A DNA stretch of 64,000 nt, from assembly GCF_949628215.1 (NCBI RefSeq), contig NC_134279.1, positions 56,408,266 to 56,472,265 on the forward strand. The letters run 5' to 3'. The notes under the pieces are model-generated. The model was not told where the DNA came from. It made no database searches and worked only from the letters and a program-made list of their open reading frames with translations. Positions 36,501 to 48,260 of the stretch are shown here, in pieces. Both the position numbers and the translations under genes were made by a program. Numbering within the stretch: the first letter of the stretch is position 1; each line of letters begins with the position of its first letter. The stretch is from Phalacrocorax aristotelis (taxonomy: Eukaryota > Chordata > Aves > Suliformes > Phalacrocoracidae).

Positions 36501-39500
36501 GTTTCTAAGGTTTACCATAAAATAAAGTACTAGTCTACGTTAAAAAAACAAGTGCAGATGTTTTATTATAGGAAGCTTTTAAGCTACTTACATAAAGCTG
36601 TAATAAATAACATACCTTTATCAACTTTGCTGAGGAAAGAATAGCTTTATAAGGAACTGTAGGTGCAGTTAAAATAACAGACATGTTATACTCTTGCTCC
36701 AAACGTTGATTAAAAACTTCCATATGTAAAAGACCAAGGAAACCCAACCTGGAAAAAAAATACCCTGTTGCTAAAAGTATTTGTATATCCCCTGGAATTT
36801 CACAGTGGGCTTTTTTCCCCTCCAGCTTGTTCACACTCCTAGTCCGGCAATATCAGGCACAGCAAACAATCTCCAAAAGACCAAATGATCCTACAGTTGA
36901 ATAGTGTGAGTCTTTGAGAACAAAAACTATCAATCATAACAAATTGCGTACTCTGCACAAATATGGAATGTCAGAAAATCAAATGCTTTTGGTCTTTACC
37001 TACCATTAATTTGAATTAAACTGCCTAATCTTGAATTCATTTTCTTTCAACCTGCAGTTGACTTAAGCCTGCATTCTCAATTTACAAACAGTTCCAAAAT
37101 GAAAGCAGTATAAAAGCCTCACCTCCATCCAGCTCCTAAGGCAAGGCTACTGTCACGATGAACAGTTACACTGGAGTCGTTCAATGTTAGCCTTTCCAAA
37201 GCACTTTTGAGATTATTATATTCTGTTTGATCTACAGGATACATTCCTGTCAAAACATATTAGACAGAAGTGACGTGATAAAACTATCTAGCTTAGCTTT
37301 CAAATATGCCTTTTACAGTGAACACAGTAATGAAATCAGAAATAGCTTACTTTCTGTTCCAACTTTTTTAAAATGTGAAAAACAATACAAGGAAGTTTTT
37401 TCCTCCAAAATTAATTAAAATGTAATGGAGTTTTAGACTACCTCATAAAAACAGTACTTAACATTTAAACCATAATGGTAAGGATACTGTACTCATCCTT
37501 CAGAGTTGTGGAAGGTGCACAACTTAGTACAAGCATTGTTTTGCAGGACTGCAGCGTGAACATACAGCTTAAGCATAAATGAATAAGCAGACAAACTTCA
37601 CTGAGATGTTCCTTCAAAGGTAAGAGTGAACGGCAAAAAAAAATTTGCCATGTCAAAGTTGTGAATGTTTCTATAATTTTTTGAAACTAATAAAAAGCAG
37701 CTGTCTGTGTAATTACTGCCTGAAATAGGTTCTACTGTACCACTTTTCACATCACAATGTGTTCAGAAAATGTAGATTGCTATACACCAAGAAGCAACAC
37801 AAATGCACACAAAAAAATTTTACAGGATTACACTTTTCTACATTCATTGACAGACAGCATAATCTCCATGAGACAGTTCAAGTGACTTTCCAACACAAGT
37901 CTAGAAAGTGATTTACAGAATGTACTACTTCCTAAAGCCATCTTCCACAGCATTTGCGGTAGTTACTGAAGCTGGTGGCTACAGCTCAACAGAACTATTC
38001 AAGCTTAAAAAGTCAAATATTTTGCAGAATAATTCTGAATATTAGCTTTGGTTAATATTACCATATTTAACAAAAATTAAACAGTTGCTAAGCTTTAAAA
38101 GAAAAAAAGATTTCACAATAATTATGGAAACCTGGTTATCAAGATGAAGAATTCCAATAAATGGTCTTCATTTTTTGAAGTCTCAACCCTTCTTAGAAGC
38201 AGTAATTGTGGCTAAAAATATGTTAGTCTTATATTAATCTAAAACCAGTCTGTAACTATTATGAATCTTGCTTGTTGAAAATTACACAAAGGTATAAAAA
38301 TGATGTGCCCCTCTAGCTTAACTTTGTTAAAATTCTAATCCTCACAACTCTTAATATATACATATGTTATTTTAGAAGCTCTAACAGCTCTCTTAATCTT
38401 GTTACTGGGGAAAAAAGTAATTCCACTTTATATCAGTTTACCCCTCACCTGCAAAAACCATTGGCTTCACTGACTTAAAGCCAGGCAAAGGCTCCACTGG
38501 CTGCTTATACCAAAACAGCGTGTCTCCTATTTGGGCTTCTGTTACTTCTTTCATTCCAGCAATCAGGTAGCCCACCTGTCCAGCATATCTAAATAAAATT
38601 GGCATTATATGGACATGCTTCTTGGCATTATCAGTATTTCTGCTATTTTCCCCACTTGCCTTAGCCCAGACAGAAATTCAAATAAATCACCCCTCTAAAA
38701 GTCCATACACAGTCCAAAAGGCAAATTTAAGTTGTTTCTCCTCTGAGCTGTAAACTTTATCTCATGGGACAAACTGTCTGTTGACTCAATTAGCTCTATT
38801 TCTGTTACAGTTAAACAGTACATTTATAGTTCTGGATTTTGAATTCTGTGCTACTCCCAGTTTGAAAGCTGGAGCTAGAAGGAAATTCTCAAGGATCTAT
38901 GAAACAGAACCCAGCTGCCACCACAGCAGGTTTCACATACTAAGTGGCACAAACAACAAAAGGCAAATGCCTTCCATCAGCACTTAATGCTGTTCAAGAG
39001 AAGAACCCATAGTGATAAAAAATATCAATGTACTAGTTTTGGCTGGGACAGTTAACTTTCTTCGTAACAGCCCCATATGGTGGTGTGATTTGGATTTGTG
39101 AATAAAATGGTGTTGACGACACACCAGTGTTTTAGCTATTGCTGGATAGTGCTTGCACAGCAGGAAGGCTTCCTCTGTTTTTCACTTTGTCACCCAGACA
39201 AACAGGCTAGGGCAAGAGGTTGGGAGGCGACACAGCCAGGGCAGCAGACCGGAAATGACCAAAGGGATATTCCAGGCCATAGAACATCATACTCAGCAAT
39301 ACAAAACAAGGAGCATAGTCTTTCCAAGGTGGCCGTTGCTTGTACGCTAGCTTGTCTGGTAGTGGTCGGTCTGCTAGCAGGAGGTGGTGAGTAACCGATT
39401 GTCTTTGCATCACTTGCCCCCGCCCCGCCACTTTTCTTCTTCACTTATTTAACTGTCTTTATGTCCAAGAGACCCATGAGTCTCTTCTCACTTTTGCTCT

Positions 39501-42500
39501 TCTAATTCTCTCCCCACCCCACTAGGGCTGGGGTAGCGAGCAAGTGGCTGGCTGGGTGCTTACTTGCTAGCTGGGTTCGACCCTCCACACACAGTAACAT
39601 AGTCTCACTGAGAATCTCCCAAGAAAGTCATTAACACACACTTGGATGCAAGCTGATAAAGCTTCTCCACTAATTCTAAGTACCTGATTTTCTTCCCACT
39701 GCTGCCATGAGGAGCCAGTTTCTGGAAGCTGTTGCATTCATGGATTTTAAGTTTTCCACCCTCAAAATACGCTGCAGCAATAACTAAGATGAAGCCCCAT
39801 TCCCTTCCACTCTCAAACAAGGTAGCTCCTAGAAATAAATTGGACAGCTGAATAAGAATATCAAATGCTAGTCTTAAAAAAAGCTAGCTGTCCGGATGTT
39901 CCATGTACTACAGATGACAGAATGGCTTCCTCCCCCTAGCAGTGCCCAAAAAGCAGTCACAAAAGCTTCTGCCTTAGCATGCCCAAAATGAAATACCACC
40001 AACACTGAGCATTAAATTAATAATCATTAAAAAACCCACCACCAAAGACAAAAACAAACACCCCAGACATCTCTCGGCCTTTAACACTCAAAGCAAAAAT
40101 GAAACAGAAATGCAGGATTTTGTATCTTATACCAATTTGTGATTTGTTCCATTGAAAGAAATTTTTACTTACAGTTTATGCGTCGGCTGCTCATTTGGAG
40201 TCAGGATTCCAACCTCATTCACTTCATATCTTTTCTTTGTGTGTGCAGACACAATTTTATGCCCTTTCTGAACCTCCCCACCAAAAAGTGCAATGTTAGC
40301 TATGACGCCTCGGTAGTGGTCAAAGGTGGAGTCAAATACTAAGGCTTTCAATGGATCAGAAGTGTTACAGTGGGGTCTGTCACACAAAATTTAGAACAAT
40401 ATATTAAGCAGTGTGTTTTTCATTCCATATCAAATCAGCAAGCACCCCCACACCAAAAACTTCCAGATTAAAATAGATAAAACTACTGAGTAATTTTCAA
40501 TAAACACACACCAGACATCATTTCAGTGTTTTACTATTATGCAGCAAATCTTTACATTTTCTTCCACCCATGTGCAATCGCAGTATAAATAGAACAAAAC
40601 CAAATGCATATTCATCATACCCATTTCACAACAGGTGAAACTGAAGCTTAAAATATGATATTACAGGGAAACAAAAATTCAACAGCTGAATTCCAACAGC
40701 TAAGTTGTTGGTTTTCTTTAAAAAAAATCTACTGATATTTTGTTTTTGCCACCTTTCAAAGAAACTTAATCTTGGATTTTCATTGTGGTTTCTTTTACCT
40801 ATAATTATTAACTAATATGAGGGCTACAACATTAACTAATATGAGAAGTACAACGTTAACTAATAGGAGAACTACCATTATTAGCTAACAGTAGGAAAAA
40901 ACGATCGAAAAGCAATATGCTGATTGAAACTGAACTGTAATTCAACAGCTTTGTCATCAAGTTCCTAGATAAAGGTCTATTTTAAAGGTTGGGTTCAGGA
41001 TATGAAACTCGAAACATAGCAGAGCTCTAAACTCTACACACTCTAAACACAACGCGATGTTCAAAAGGAGAAACAACACACATAGCTCCTCAAACACTGA
41101 GTTTCATGGAAGCTGCATAAACATTCATAGAGGTATCACCTTTATTAGCTCACCTCTCATCTTTGATATCACACTGAATTCATTTTCCTCTCCCACTTCT
41201 TCAAAATAAAGAATTCTTCTCTGCTGACATTCACACATTCATTTTTTAAAAGGCATCTCAAATCTGAAGTGTCTTTTTTTTCTGATTTGCAATTTGAAAC
41301 TGACAACCAGCTCTGATATTAGATTTGTCTCACATCTCTTTATAAAGTATTAACTTTAAATCAGATTTATATTTAAGTGCAAAACTAGTGCCCTTATACT
41401 GTACAAATGCAACTCATGGTTTCCTAATTAACCTTACAAGGTTTCACAACTAAATACAGAACTTACGGTGGAATCTTCTCAATGACCTTTTGAAGAACTT
41501 TTTCAACATTTGTTCCTTGTTTAGCAGAGATCTAAAACAAGTACCACAACAGTTTTAAGACATGCCTTACATTCATTCAGTACCTATTAAGCAGCGTCAC
41601 ATCTGCTTAGACAGTTTTGGTGCCCACAGATAACCCTACCCATAAAAGCACTCTGAAGCACCCTTTATAACTCTCTTACTACGAAATGCTTATTATAAAT
41701 CATTCTGTAACATCTTTTTTTTTCTCTCCCGAATGGCAATTGTTGTCACAATGAAAGTGAAAACAATTTACGGACCCACAGTGAGAAATAATTTAAAATC
41801 TATCTGATGCCATTCATGAAGACATACTAAAATTTTTAACTGAGAAGTATGTTCTCCACTCTTGTTTTCCAAGAGACAATCTTTAAAGTAAGTCATTTAT
41901 GCAGACAAAGACAGATGACACCCTGGTGATTTACTACACATACATGTCTTTCATTAGGTACAAAGCAGATACAGATATACAATCAGCCATGTTCTAAAAC
42001 TTCAAGAGGTCTTACCCTTACACATTCATCTATAGGGATATCAAACAGCTTCTCAATTTGTTTTTCAACTCTTTCAGGGTCTGCATTCTTCAAATCAATC
42101 TGAAAAACAACAAACTGCTAAATATACAGGCAATCACATCTGCCATATGATCCAGCACTGTAGTTTCCAAAAACCAAGTGAAGGAACCTTTATATATTTA
42201 TGAGTAAACCACAAAGTTCTTATTATATTCCAGCTATTTTTTCACTATATTTTTCTATTTGAGGATACATCTTTTATGAATCTTCTATACATTTAAATAA
42301 CCCGACTATTTAATATGAAACTGTAAAACCTTTATTACCTTATTTATGACAGGAATTATTGCAAGCTGTGCTTCAAAAGCAAGATAGAAGTTTGCCACTG
42401 TCTGAGCCTGAATACCCTAGAAAAAAGCATTTTAAAAAAAAGTTTAACATGGAATCTTCCTGTTTGTTTTTTTTTAAGTCATACTATGCAATATAATATT

Positions 42501-45500
42501 ACTTTGCTATTCTATCCACTGCTTCATTTGGGGGATTGACAATAAGTTATTGATTTTACACATTTCTGAGAAATAAAACAACTTTCCTAAGTATCATTTC
42601 TCATAATCTGAATATAAGTAGACAAACTAATAATGCTGTATGTGTGACCACATACATGCAATTACTTTTAGATAACCCAGTATTATGCATTCATTATACA
42701 AAAACAGGTACTTTGTGCATATGTTATTTATTTCTGAATAACTAAGATCATAACAGGTAAGTCAAAAAGCAGATTCTTCGCCCACAACAAACTATTCACA
42801 AATGGACTATGACAAAGGTATGTCTATCATGGTAATAAGACTGTAGTTACTCCAGAGGGCAGGAACATACCTTCAACTTACCTTACAGTTCTTTTCAAAA
42901 AAGAAAACAAATTATAAGGTTTGTACCTCACTTTTCTTTGAAACAGATGGCAAAAGAACAGCTCTGATTAGGGTAAAAAGGAAGATTACCTTCCAGATCC
43001 AAGTACCAGACAAGAAAAAAACAAAAAGAGAGAGAGAGAGATACTACTGAATGAGATTATAAAGCTTATTGTGACAATCAGACAGAGAGTCCAAAGGGGG
43101 TGGGAGGAGAAGAGGCAAAAAGAGAAGCTTCTTGTCTTCCCCTTTGTTTACAACAGTTCAAGTGGAAAATTTCTTATATGGGGATGTTCGCTATAGATAT
43201 ATGGGCCTAAATTTTTAGGCAACATAAAGAAGCAAAAAAATGATTAAAAATAAAAGAAGTATGCAAGACCTAAACTTTTAAAAATGCCTCCAGAATTCAG
43301 GCCGGCAGGAGACACATTAGCAATTATAATGAAAAAGTTGAGGTTTTGAGTATTCTAGCTAAAAGGCAAATACAGAATACCAAATAATCACCTAATATTT
43401 AAATATGATATTTTAAATATATAAAAATGTTAAATATAAAAACATCAGCACATTTAGAAAACATATTTATTACAGAAGCTTACTTAAGAAGTCCACTTGC
43501 CCACCAAGCTAGGAAGTAACAAGTGTTCGTAATCATTGACAGGAAAAAAGTAGCATTCATTTGAGCCGTGTACAATCCCATCATAAATATGCCACAGAGA
43601 AAATGATTATAAAAATATTTGATGAGAACGTGTCCATGTTTAAAATCATGTTCCCAAAATCCTCATATTCTAGTCTGTTAACAGATTCTTCAAAATGTTC
43701 CTAGCACTGTACAAATAAAAGTACAACTAAGATCTCTTATTTCACTCCCATCCTATTATAGGCTTTGTAAAGTTCTGAGAGTATCACCTTACAAACATTT
43801 TACTCCCTCACTCTCCTGCTTCTCCTGAAAGATCAGTCAATAGCCTACTAATCTAGAGGATATAAAACTTCTCATGTTTCCAAAATAAGTTTATTCATAT
43901 TCAGCTTACAGTGTCCTTTAGCTTTAATGTTGCCAGTATTGGTTTGTATTATTGACAATCAAAACCACAACAGCAATTAGTTGTAACTAACAGTGTGGTT
44001 GGTTGAACAAACCCCCAAGCTTTCCAACATGAAACTAAAGGTATTCAAATGGGTATTAGTACAACAGCTAAAAGTGGTACAGACTGCCATTTGCAAAGTT
44101 CATTCTCTATACAAAATAAGATCTGATTCTTCGCTAATCCTGTGCTTTTATTTCTATGTCACGGAACTGCAGTATTCTAGCAACACACAAGTATTTGTCT
44201 TCAGATTTTTTTAAAACTCCCATTACTCTTCTTCTACAACATAATACTTTTATGGAGATAGACCAGGGACAAACACACCCATGGAAAAATTTAAACACCC
44301 CGCCCTAATCTTTCTAGCTTAAAGAAATTGCTGAAATTCTAAGCAGAAAACAAGAATTAAGAACTCCACCTCATTTGCATCCACTACAAGTATGACACCT
44401 TGACAGGCAGACAATGACCGTGACACTTCATAGCTGAAATCTACGTGGCCCTGTGGAAAAAAATAAGTATTTACAGTTTCAGGTATTTCTAGAGTCCTTT
44501 GCAAAGATTTCTATATTATGATGCTCTCATTTGTATATGTTCATCCAAAACATAATTCTTACAAAAAAAGGAAATTTAATAAACACAAACTGCCAGAAAT
44601 ATCGTACTTTTCAATATAAAGACATTTAGTTTTGTGTGATTTAAACACTATTTATACTTAACTTACTGGCGTGTCAATAAGATTTAAGAGGTAGTTTACT
44701 CCTTCATGACTGTGAAAGAGAGATGCAGATTGTGCTTTAACTGTAATTCCTCTTTCGCGTTCCACTTGCAGTTTATCCAGCACTTGTTTATTACGGTGAG
44801 TTTTAGCAATTGTTCCTAAGATAAAAAAGAACAAAAGAGTTTTATTACCTCATTTAGTACATTAGCTCTCAAAATAAATGATTCATGAAAATGCCATTAG
44901 CCAGGAGAACATGGAACTTGCAGCTGCAAATGAAGCTTTTCTATCTGATTAAGCTAAACTTAGATTTTCCTTTAGAAATAAAATTATGTTTCAACCCTTA
45001 ACATTTGTTAAATAAATTTTTACACGTGTAGTTATATAAAATACTTTCCTAAATAAGCACAATACAAACCATCATGCAAGTCTAAATTAGAGACTAAGGA
45101 GTAGCAAAAATTCCATTGCGTGCTAAATAATTCTGATGTTTAAAGAAATTCCACCTCCTATCACTGGAGAGCAGCTCCATGGCCCATGGCTCCAACAGTG
45201 CCAATCTCAATTGCATCATCATAGCACTTGATGGACCTGAATTCAAAACTCCATTCTACCACAGGCATCAGGTAAAATTGCCCGTAGAGACACACAGGAG
45301 GTAATCATGAAGAATAACTTTGATCAAAGCTTCTGTCCCAGGTTTTGTTTTGCTCATGCCTTAAATGAGAAAAGCAAGACCCATCCAAAGGGTATTTCTG
45401 AGTAGCTAATTTAAGCTCTGCTCTGAAATTAGACTCCTCTTGGAAGGTACAGCAATTGCTTTACAGCTTACCTTAGAGAACCCTCTAAGGCAACCTCTGT

Positions 45501-47620
45501 TTCTCTCTTCCAAGGAACACACAGTTTCAGAGTCACTTATAGCTATGGAGATCCCTTAGCACTTGCTTCTCACTTTCGCTGTTAAAGGGGGGTAGTTTTC
45601 CTTATCCTCAACAACACACAAATAAAAACACTGAAGTCCGAGAAGCACTCCGATGAGGACAAAATAAAAACATCTGAAGATGAAAGTAATACAACTTCAC
45701 CAACACTTAAATGAAGGAAGAAGCATGTCTATATAGCAGCTGAGAATCTACAGAAGTTACACTTAATTACTAGCAGTTATTCTACACACTAAATCTAAAT
45801 CCACATAGGGCTGTACATTTTTGAAACTTACTATGCAGCATCATATCAGCTTCAGTACCAGTGAGCTTCACCATCATGAAAGGCAGTTGTTTATGGTTTG
45901 CTCACAACAGGACAAATCATTACTTTCATCTAAGTACAAGCAGCTGAAGTTCCTCTGTTTCAACACTTTTGAAAACCACTCTGTCCAGAATTCCCAGTCA
46001 TGACAGTCCCCAAACACTGCAGTAGACATCATAAACTTGCTGTGTACTGGTCTAATGGACGATTGGTCAGAAATGACAGGAGCATCTTGAACAAGGAAGC
46101 ATATTCCTTTTCAGCCTCTTTCTAAAATACGGGCTTCCTTGAGTGAATTACATGCTTCCTTACCCCTACTTGTAGAAAGACCTCAACCACTAAGTCCATC
46201 ATATACACATCTGTAAAACTACACAACTGGCAGCCTAAAATCTCAAGCAACCTGGCACTAGAATAGCAAAGATATTAGAAATTGCAGTAACAATCAAAGC
46301 TACATAAATTTACGCATCATGGTACACGTCAAGAAAAGGTAGTATAAAATGAGAACACTCACCTGTAATTTCCAACAGTCTGTCTGCTAATGTACTTTTG
46401 CCATGATCTACGTGAGCTATAATACTGAAGTTTCTAATGTTTTCAACAGGATATGCTGACATGTCTAATTTTTCCTGAAAAAGAGAAATTTATTTTCACA
46501 AACCATGGCTACGGTCTCTACATACAATGACCTGCCGTTTAAAAAGATTTAAATTTTCTCTAGAAGAGGTATAGGTTGAACAGAGATACAAAAACTTAAA
46601 TTGTCATCAGTGTTTAAAATGCTAGCACTTCATTTTAGTCGTACATACATACTGATTATTCAGAGTAATAAATAAGTATGCTGCAAAGTGCTGTGAAAGG
46701 TACTATGTTCTTATGCATATGCATAACATGCCTACAAAATGGAGTTGGAAAACTTAAAAAAAACAGTTTCAAGTTTGTTAAACGACTAAACTTAATCCTT
46801 AAGAAAACTGGATTCAGGGGACCGTTAAGGACATGGTTATTCACAAGCACGATAAGAATACAGCAACATTACCTATGAGCTCAGGTAGCAGTGACCTTAT
46901 CATAAGAAGCAAGCAGACTTTGTGCAAAAAGAAGCTATAGGTAACGTTTATCTTGGCTAAATCAAAAAATTGCAGAAAACCAGTCTGACTTCCTTGGCTA
47001 ACACACAGAAAGGTCTGACACTAAAAAACTCTTTGTGATATTCCTGTCTGTTTCAAGTAATACATTATGAAGAAAGGTGGCTTCTTTGCTTTCAAAGCTT
47101 TCAGCACCAGGAACCAGGAGACCCCCAATAGCAGCCAGTAACACTTCACTGAAAACCTCTGCTTGCCGATTTTAGACGCACAAAGCTCATCTCTCTTGCA
47201 CAGGCTACGCGTGGCAGCTCTGGGCCAGGCACAGAAAGCCAGCCCCGAGTTCTTTGCCAGCATCAATGCACAGCATTAAGCAGCATTATTTGCCGTGTCC
47301 CCTGAAGCATGCCTCGGCTTGGGACTGCAAGTCCTCCTACTGCCAAGGGGCCGCAGGCGCCCCTGAAGCGGCGAGGGCTGCCGGGAAGGCGCACAGGCGC
47401 GCCGCCTTCAGGGACCCGCTGCAGGCCAGCACCGGGCCGCCCCCCCGCACCCCGCCGCTGCGGGGCATCCCCGCGGTCTCACCTCGCCGCGGGAGCTGTA
47501 CGGCCGCGGGCAGGCAAGAGGATCCGCGGGCAGCCGGGCCGGGAGGCGGCGCTGGGCGGCAGCGGGCCGGGGGCTCCGCAGCCGGGCCCACCACACCGCC
47601 GCCCTGCCGGCGAGAGCCAT
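27446..47620 (-). CDS. GUF1: Mitochondrial translation GTPase GUF1, LepA/EF4 family (complete, 17 coding exons)
   Basis: A 660-residue GTPase that by family knowledge acts on mitochondrial ribosomes at the matrix side of the inner membrane and promotes fidelity or back-translocation under stress. Residues 1 to about 46 are Arg/Ala-rich without acidic residues until the end and look like a mitochondrial presequence. The G domain shows G1 AHVDHGKST (66-74), RERGIT (103-108), G3 DTPGH (131-135), G4 NKID (185-188, split by intron 5) and G5 SAK (216-218). Domains II, III and V follow. The LepA-specific C-terminal domain ends with the signature [20 protein letters not shown] (616-635). Exons sum to 1,983 nt with all frames intact. 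ATG 47620 has a strong Kozak context; an in-frame ATG at 47707 would add 29 residues. Human GUF1 is of similar size. Identification is by recalled family sequence. Confidence 0.97.
27650..27880 (-). mobile_element. CR1 LINE 3' fragment in GUF1 intron 16
   Basis: Reverse-complement CR1 tail (TCACAGAATCACAGAATGG) followed by typical 3' UTR and terminal ORF2 sequence, about 230 bp. It is in sense with GUF1, and its 3' end lies about 65 nt upstream of the exon 17 acceptor. Confidence 0.9.
28804..28840 (-). CDS. GUF1: GUF1 exon 16 (residues 603-615, 37-nt exon)
   Basis: A very short exon encoding [12 protein letters not shown] between acceptor TTTTACAG and donor GTAGGT. It is needed to join ARET to YGGDI as in other LepA-family proteins. 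Confidence 0.93.
29751..29870 (-). CDS. GUF1: GUF1 exon 15 (residues 563-603)
   Basis: 120 nt, [19 protein letters not shown] through KIIARE, the start of the LepA-specific C-terminal domain; donor GTAAGT. Confidence 0.96.
31854..31955 (-). CDS. GUF1: GUF1 exon 14 (residues 529-563)
   Basis: 102 nt, [20 protein letters not shown] through ATIIH, donor GTAGGT. Confidence 0.96.
33832..33965 (-). CDS. GUF1: GUF1 exon 13 (residues 485-529)
   Basis: 134 nt, [20 protein letters not shown] through SSGYA, donor GTAACT. Confidence 0.96.
34948..35091 (-). CDS. GUF1: GUF1 exon 12 (residues 437-484)
   Basis: 144 nt, [18 protein letters not shown] through GKIIALCQ. The acceptor tract is a (TTTG)n run and the donor is the weak GTTGGT. 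Confidence 0.96.
36616..36748 (-). CDS. GUF1: GUF1 exon 11 (residues 392-436)
   Basis: 133 nt, [20 protein letters not shown] through SSAKLIK, donor GTATGT. Confidence 0.97.
37123..37246 (-). CDS. GUF1: GUF1 exon 10 (residues 351-392)
   Basis: 124 nt, [19 protein letters not shown] through [10 protein letters not shown], donor GTGAGG. Confidence 0.97.
38449..38588 (-). CDS. GUF1: GUF1 exon 9 (residues 304-351)
   Basis: 140 nt, [19 protein letters not shown] through KPMVFAG, donor GTGAGG. Confidence 0.97.
39035..39592 (+). mobile_element. Solo LTR of an endogenous retrovirus in GUF1 intron 8
   Basis: About 560 bp with the layout of a common avian retroviral LTR: an opening GGCTGGGACAGTTAACTTTCTTC segment, a middle GGGATATTCCA..CATA segment, TTAACTGTCTTTATG, and a closing region near GGCTGGGTGCTTACTTGC. 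No internal retroviral genes flank it, so it is a solo LTR. It lies antisense to GUF1. The TATA region looks decayed. Exact ends and target duplication were not resolved. Confidence 0.8.
40173..40376 (-). CDS. GUF1: GUF1 exon 8 (residues 236-304)
   Basis: 204 nt, the longest coding exon. It encodes domain [21 protein letters not shown] through NEQPTHKL; donor GTAAGT. Confidence 0.97.
40807..40876. repeat. 24-bp tandem repeat x3 in GUF1 intron 7
   Basis: Units starting ATTAACTAATATGAG at 40807 and 40831, and GTTAACTAATAGGAG at 40855, each end in a TACAAC/TACC-like tail. Confidence 0.9.
41467..41531 (-). CDS. GUF1: GUF1 exon 7 (residues 215-236)
   Basis: 65 nt, [14 protein letters not shown] through KIPP, containing the G5 SAK motif; donor GTAAGT. 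Confidence 0.95.
42016..42099 (-). CDS. GUF1: GUF1 exon 6 (residues 187-214)
   Basis: 84 nt, [17 protein letters not shown] through DECVR, donor GTAAGA. Confidence 0.96.
42339..42416 (-). CDS. GUF1: GUF1 exon 5 (residues 161-186)
   Basis: 78 nt, [17 protein letters not shown] through VINK, donor GTAATA. Intron 5 interrupts the NKID motif. Confidence 0.97.
44370..44450 (-). CDS. GUF1: GUF1 exon 4 (residues 134-160)
   Basis: 81 nt, starting [18 protein letters not shown] and ending VVDANE. The donor is the weak GTGGAG. Confidence 0.97.
44667..44815 (-). CDS. GUF1: GUF1 exon 3 (residues 84-133, switch I)
   Basis: 149 nt, donor GTAAGT. It encodes the effector region [14 protein letters not shown] and ends at LIDTP, so intron 3 splits DTP|GH. 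Confidence 0.97.
46363..46474 (-). CDS. GUF1: GUF1 exon 2 (residues 47-84, P-loop)
   Basis: 112 nt, donor GTGAGT. It encodes [18 protein letters not shown] and then the P-loop AHVDHGKST. Confidence 0.97.
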
Positions 47621-48260
47621 GGCGCTCGGGGTCGGCCTCGCACCCTCAGGCCGCGGCGGGGCGCCCGGCAGCCCCAGCCCGCATCGCAGCCCGCCTCCGC
47701 TCCGCACCCCTCACTGCCGCGCCGGCCCGCACTAACGGCCGCCCAACGGCCACCCTTCCCGCGCAGGCTCGCTCCGGCGTCGCCTAGCAACCCGCCCCAC
47801 GCGCGGGAGGAGGCCGATTTCCACGGCACGAAGCGAACACGAGCGGCCGCCCCGCGGAACGCGGCGCGCCGGAAGCGCTCCCCGGAGGCGCCGGAAGCGG
47901 CGAGAGCTCCGCCTCGTCCCTTCCTCGCTCCCTTTCCCCCGCCGTGTCGGCGCTGCGCGGGCGGCCGCGAGGTGGCCGTGGTGCTCCGGGCTGTCGCGAC
48001 CCGCTCCGCCCCTCTCCCGCCTCCAGGCGGCGCGTCGGCAGCTGTCGGGGTACCCCGGGAGCTGGCTTCAGCCTCGCCTCAACGAGGTGCTGAGGCGGCT
48101 GGGAGCCCGCCGCCTGCTGGGCCGCGCCCTGGCCTGCCGGTGTGCGGCGGCTGCGGCTCCCCGCCGGGGTGGGCCCGGCCGAGGACCCGCCGGGCGGGGT
48201 TCGGCTCCGGGCCCGAGCTGTGTCTGCGGGGTCTCCTGCAGCGGCCCCGTTGTAGTGCTT
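47330..48260. promoter_or_regulatory. GUF1: CpG-island promoter of GUF1, possibly bidirectional
   Basis: About 0.9 kb of CpG-dense sequence covers GUF1 exon 1 and about 640 bp upstream of its ATG. Two CCGGAAG ETS cores lie 22 bp apart at 47869-47875 and 47891-47897, roughly 250-275 bp upstream of the ATG. Paired ETS sites suit GABP/NRF-2 control of a nuclear gene for mitochondrial translation. The island extends well beyond exon 1 on the side away from GUF1, which would also suit a divergent + strand transcript; none could be assigned. Confidence 0.75.
47483..47620 (-). CDS. GUF1: GUF1 exon 1 (residues 1-46, presequence)
   Basis: 138 coding nt, phase 0, donor GTGAGA. It encodes [15 protein letters not shown] through PYSSRGE, an amphipathic Arg-rich leader. 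The context GCGCCATGG supports this start. Confidence 0.9.

Noticed and set aside
39098-39444. Small frames on both strands near 39.1-39.4 kb
   Set aside because: They lie wholly inside the solo LTR and encode nothing recognisable.
39570-39590. tRNA T-loop-like GGGTTCGACCC
   Set aside because: It lies in the end of the LTR; no acceptor, D-arm or anticodon arm can be folded around it.
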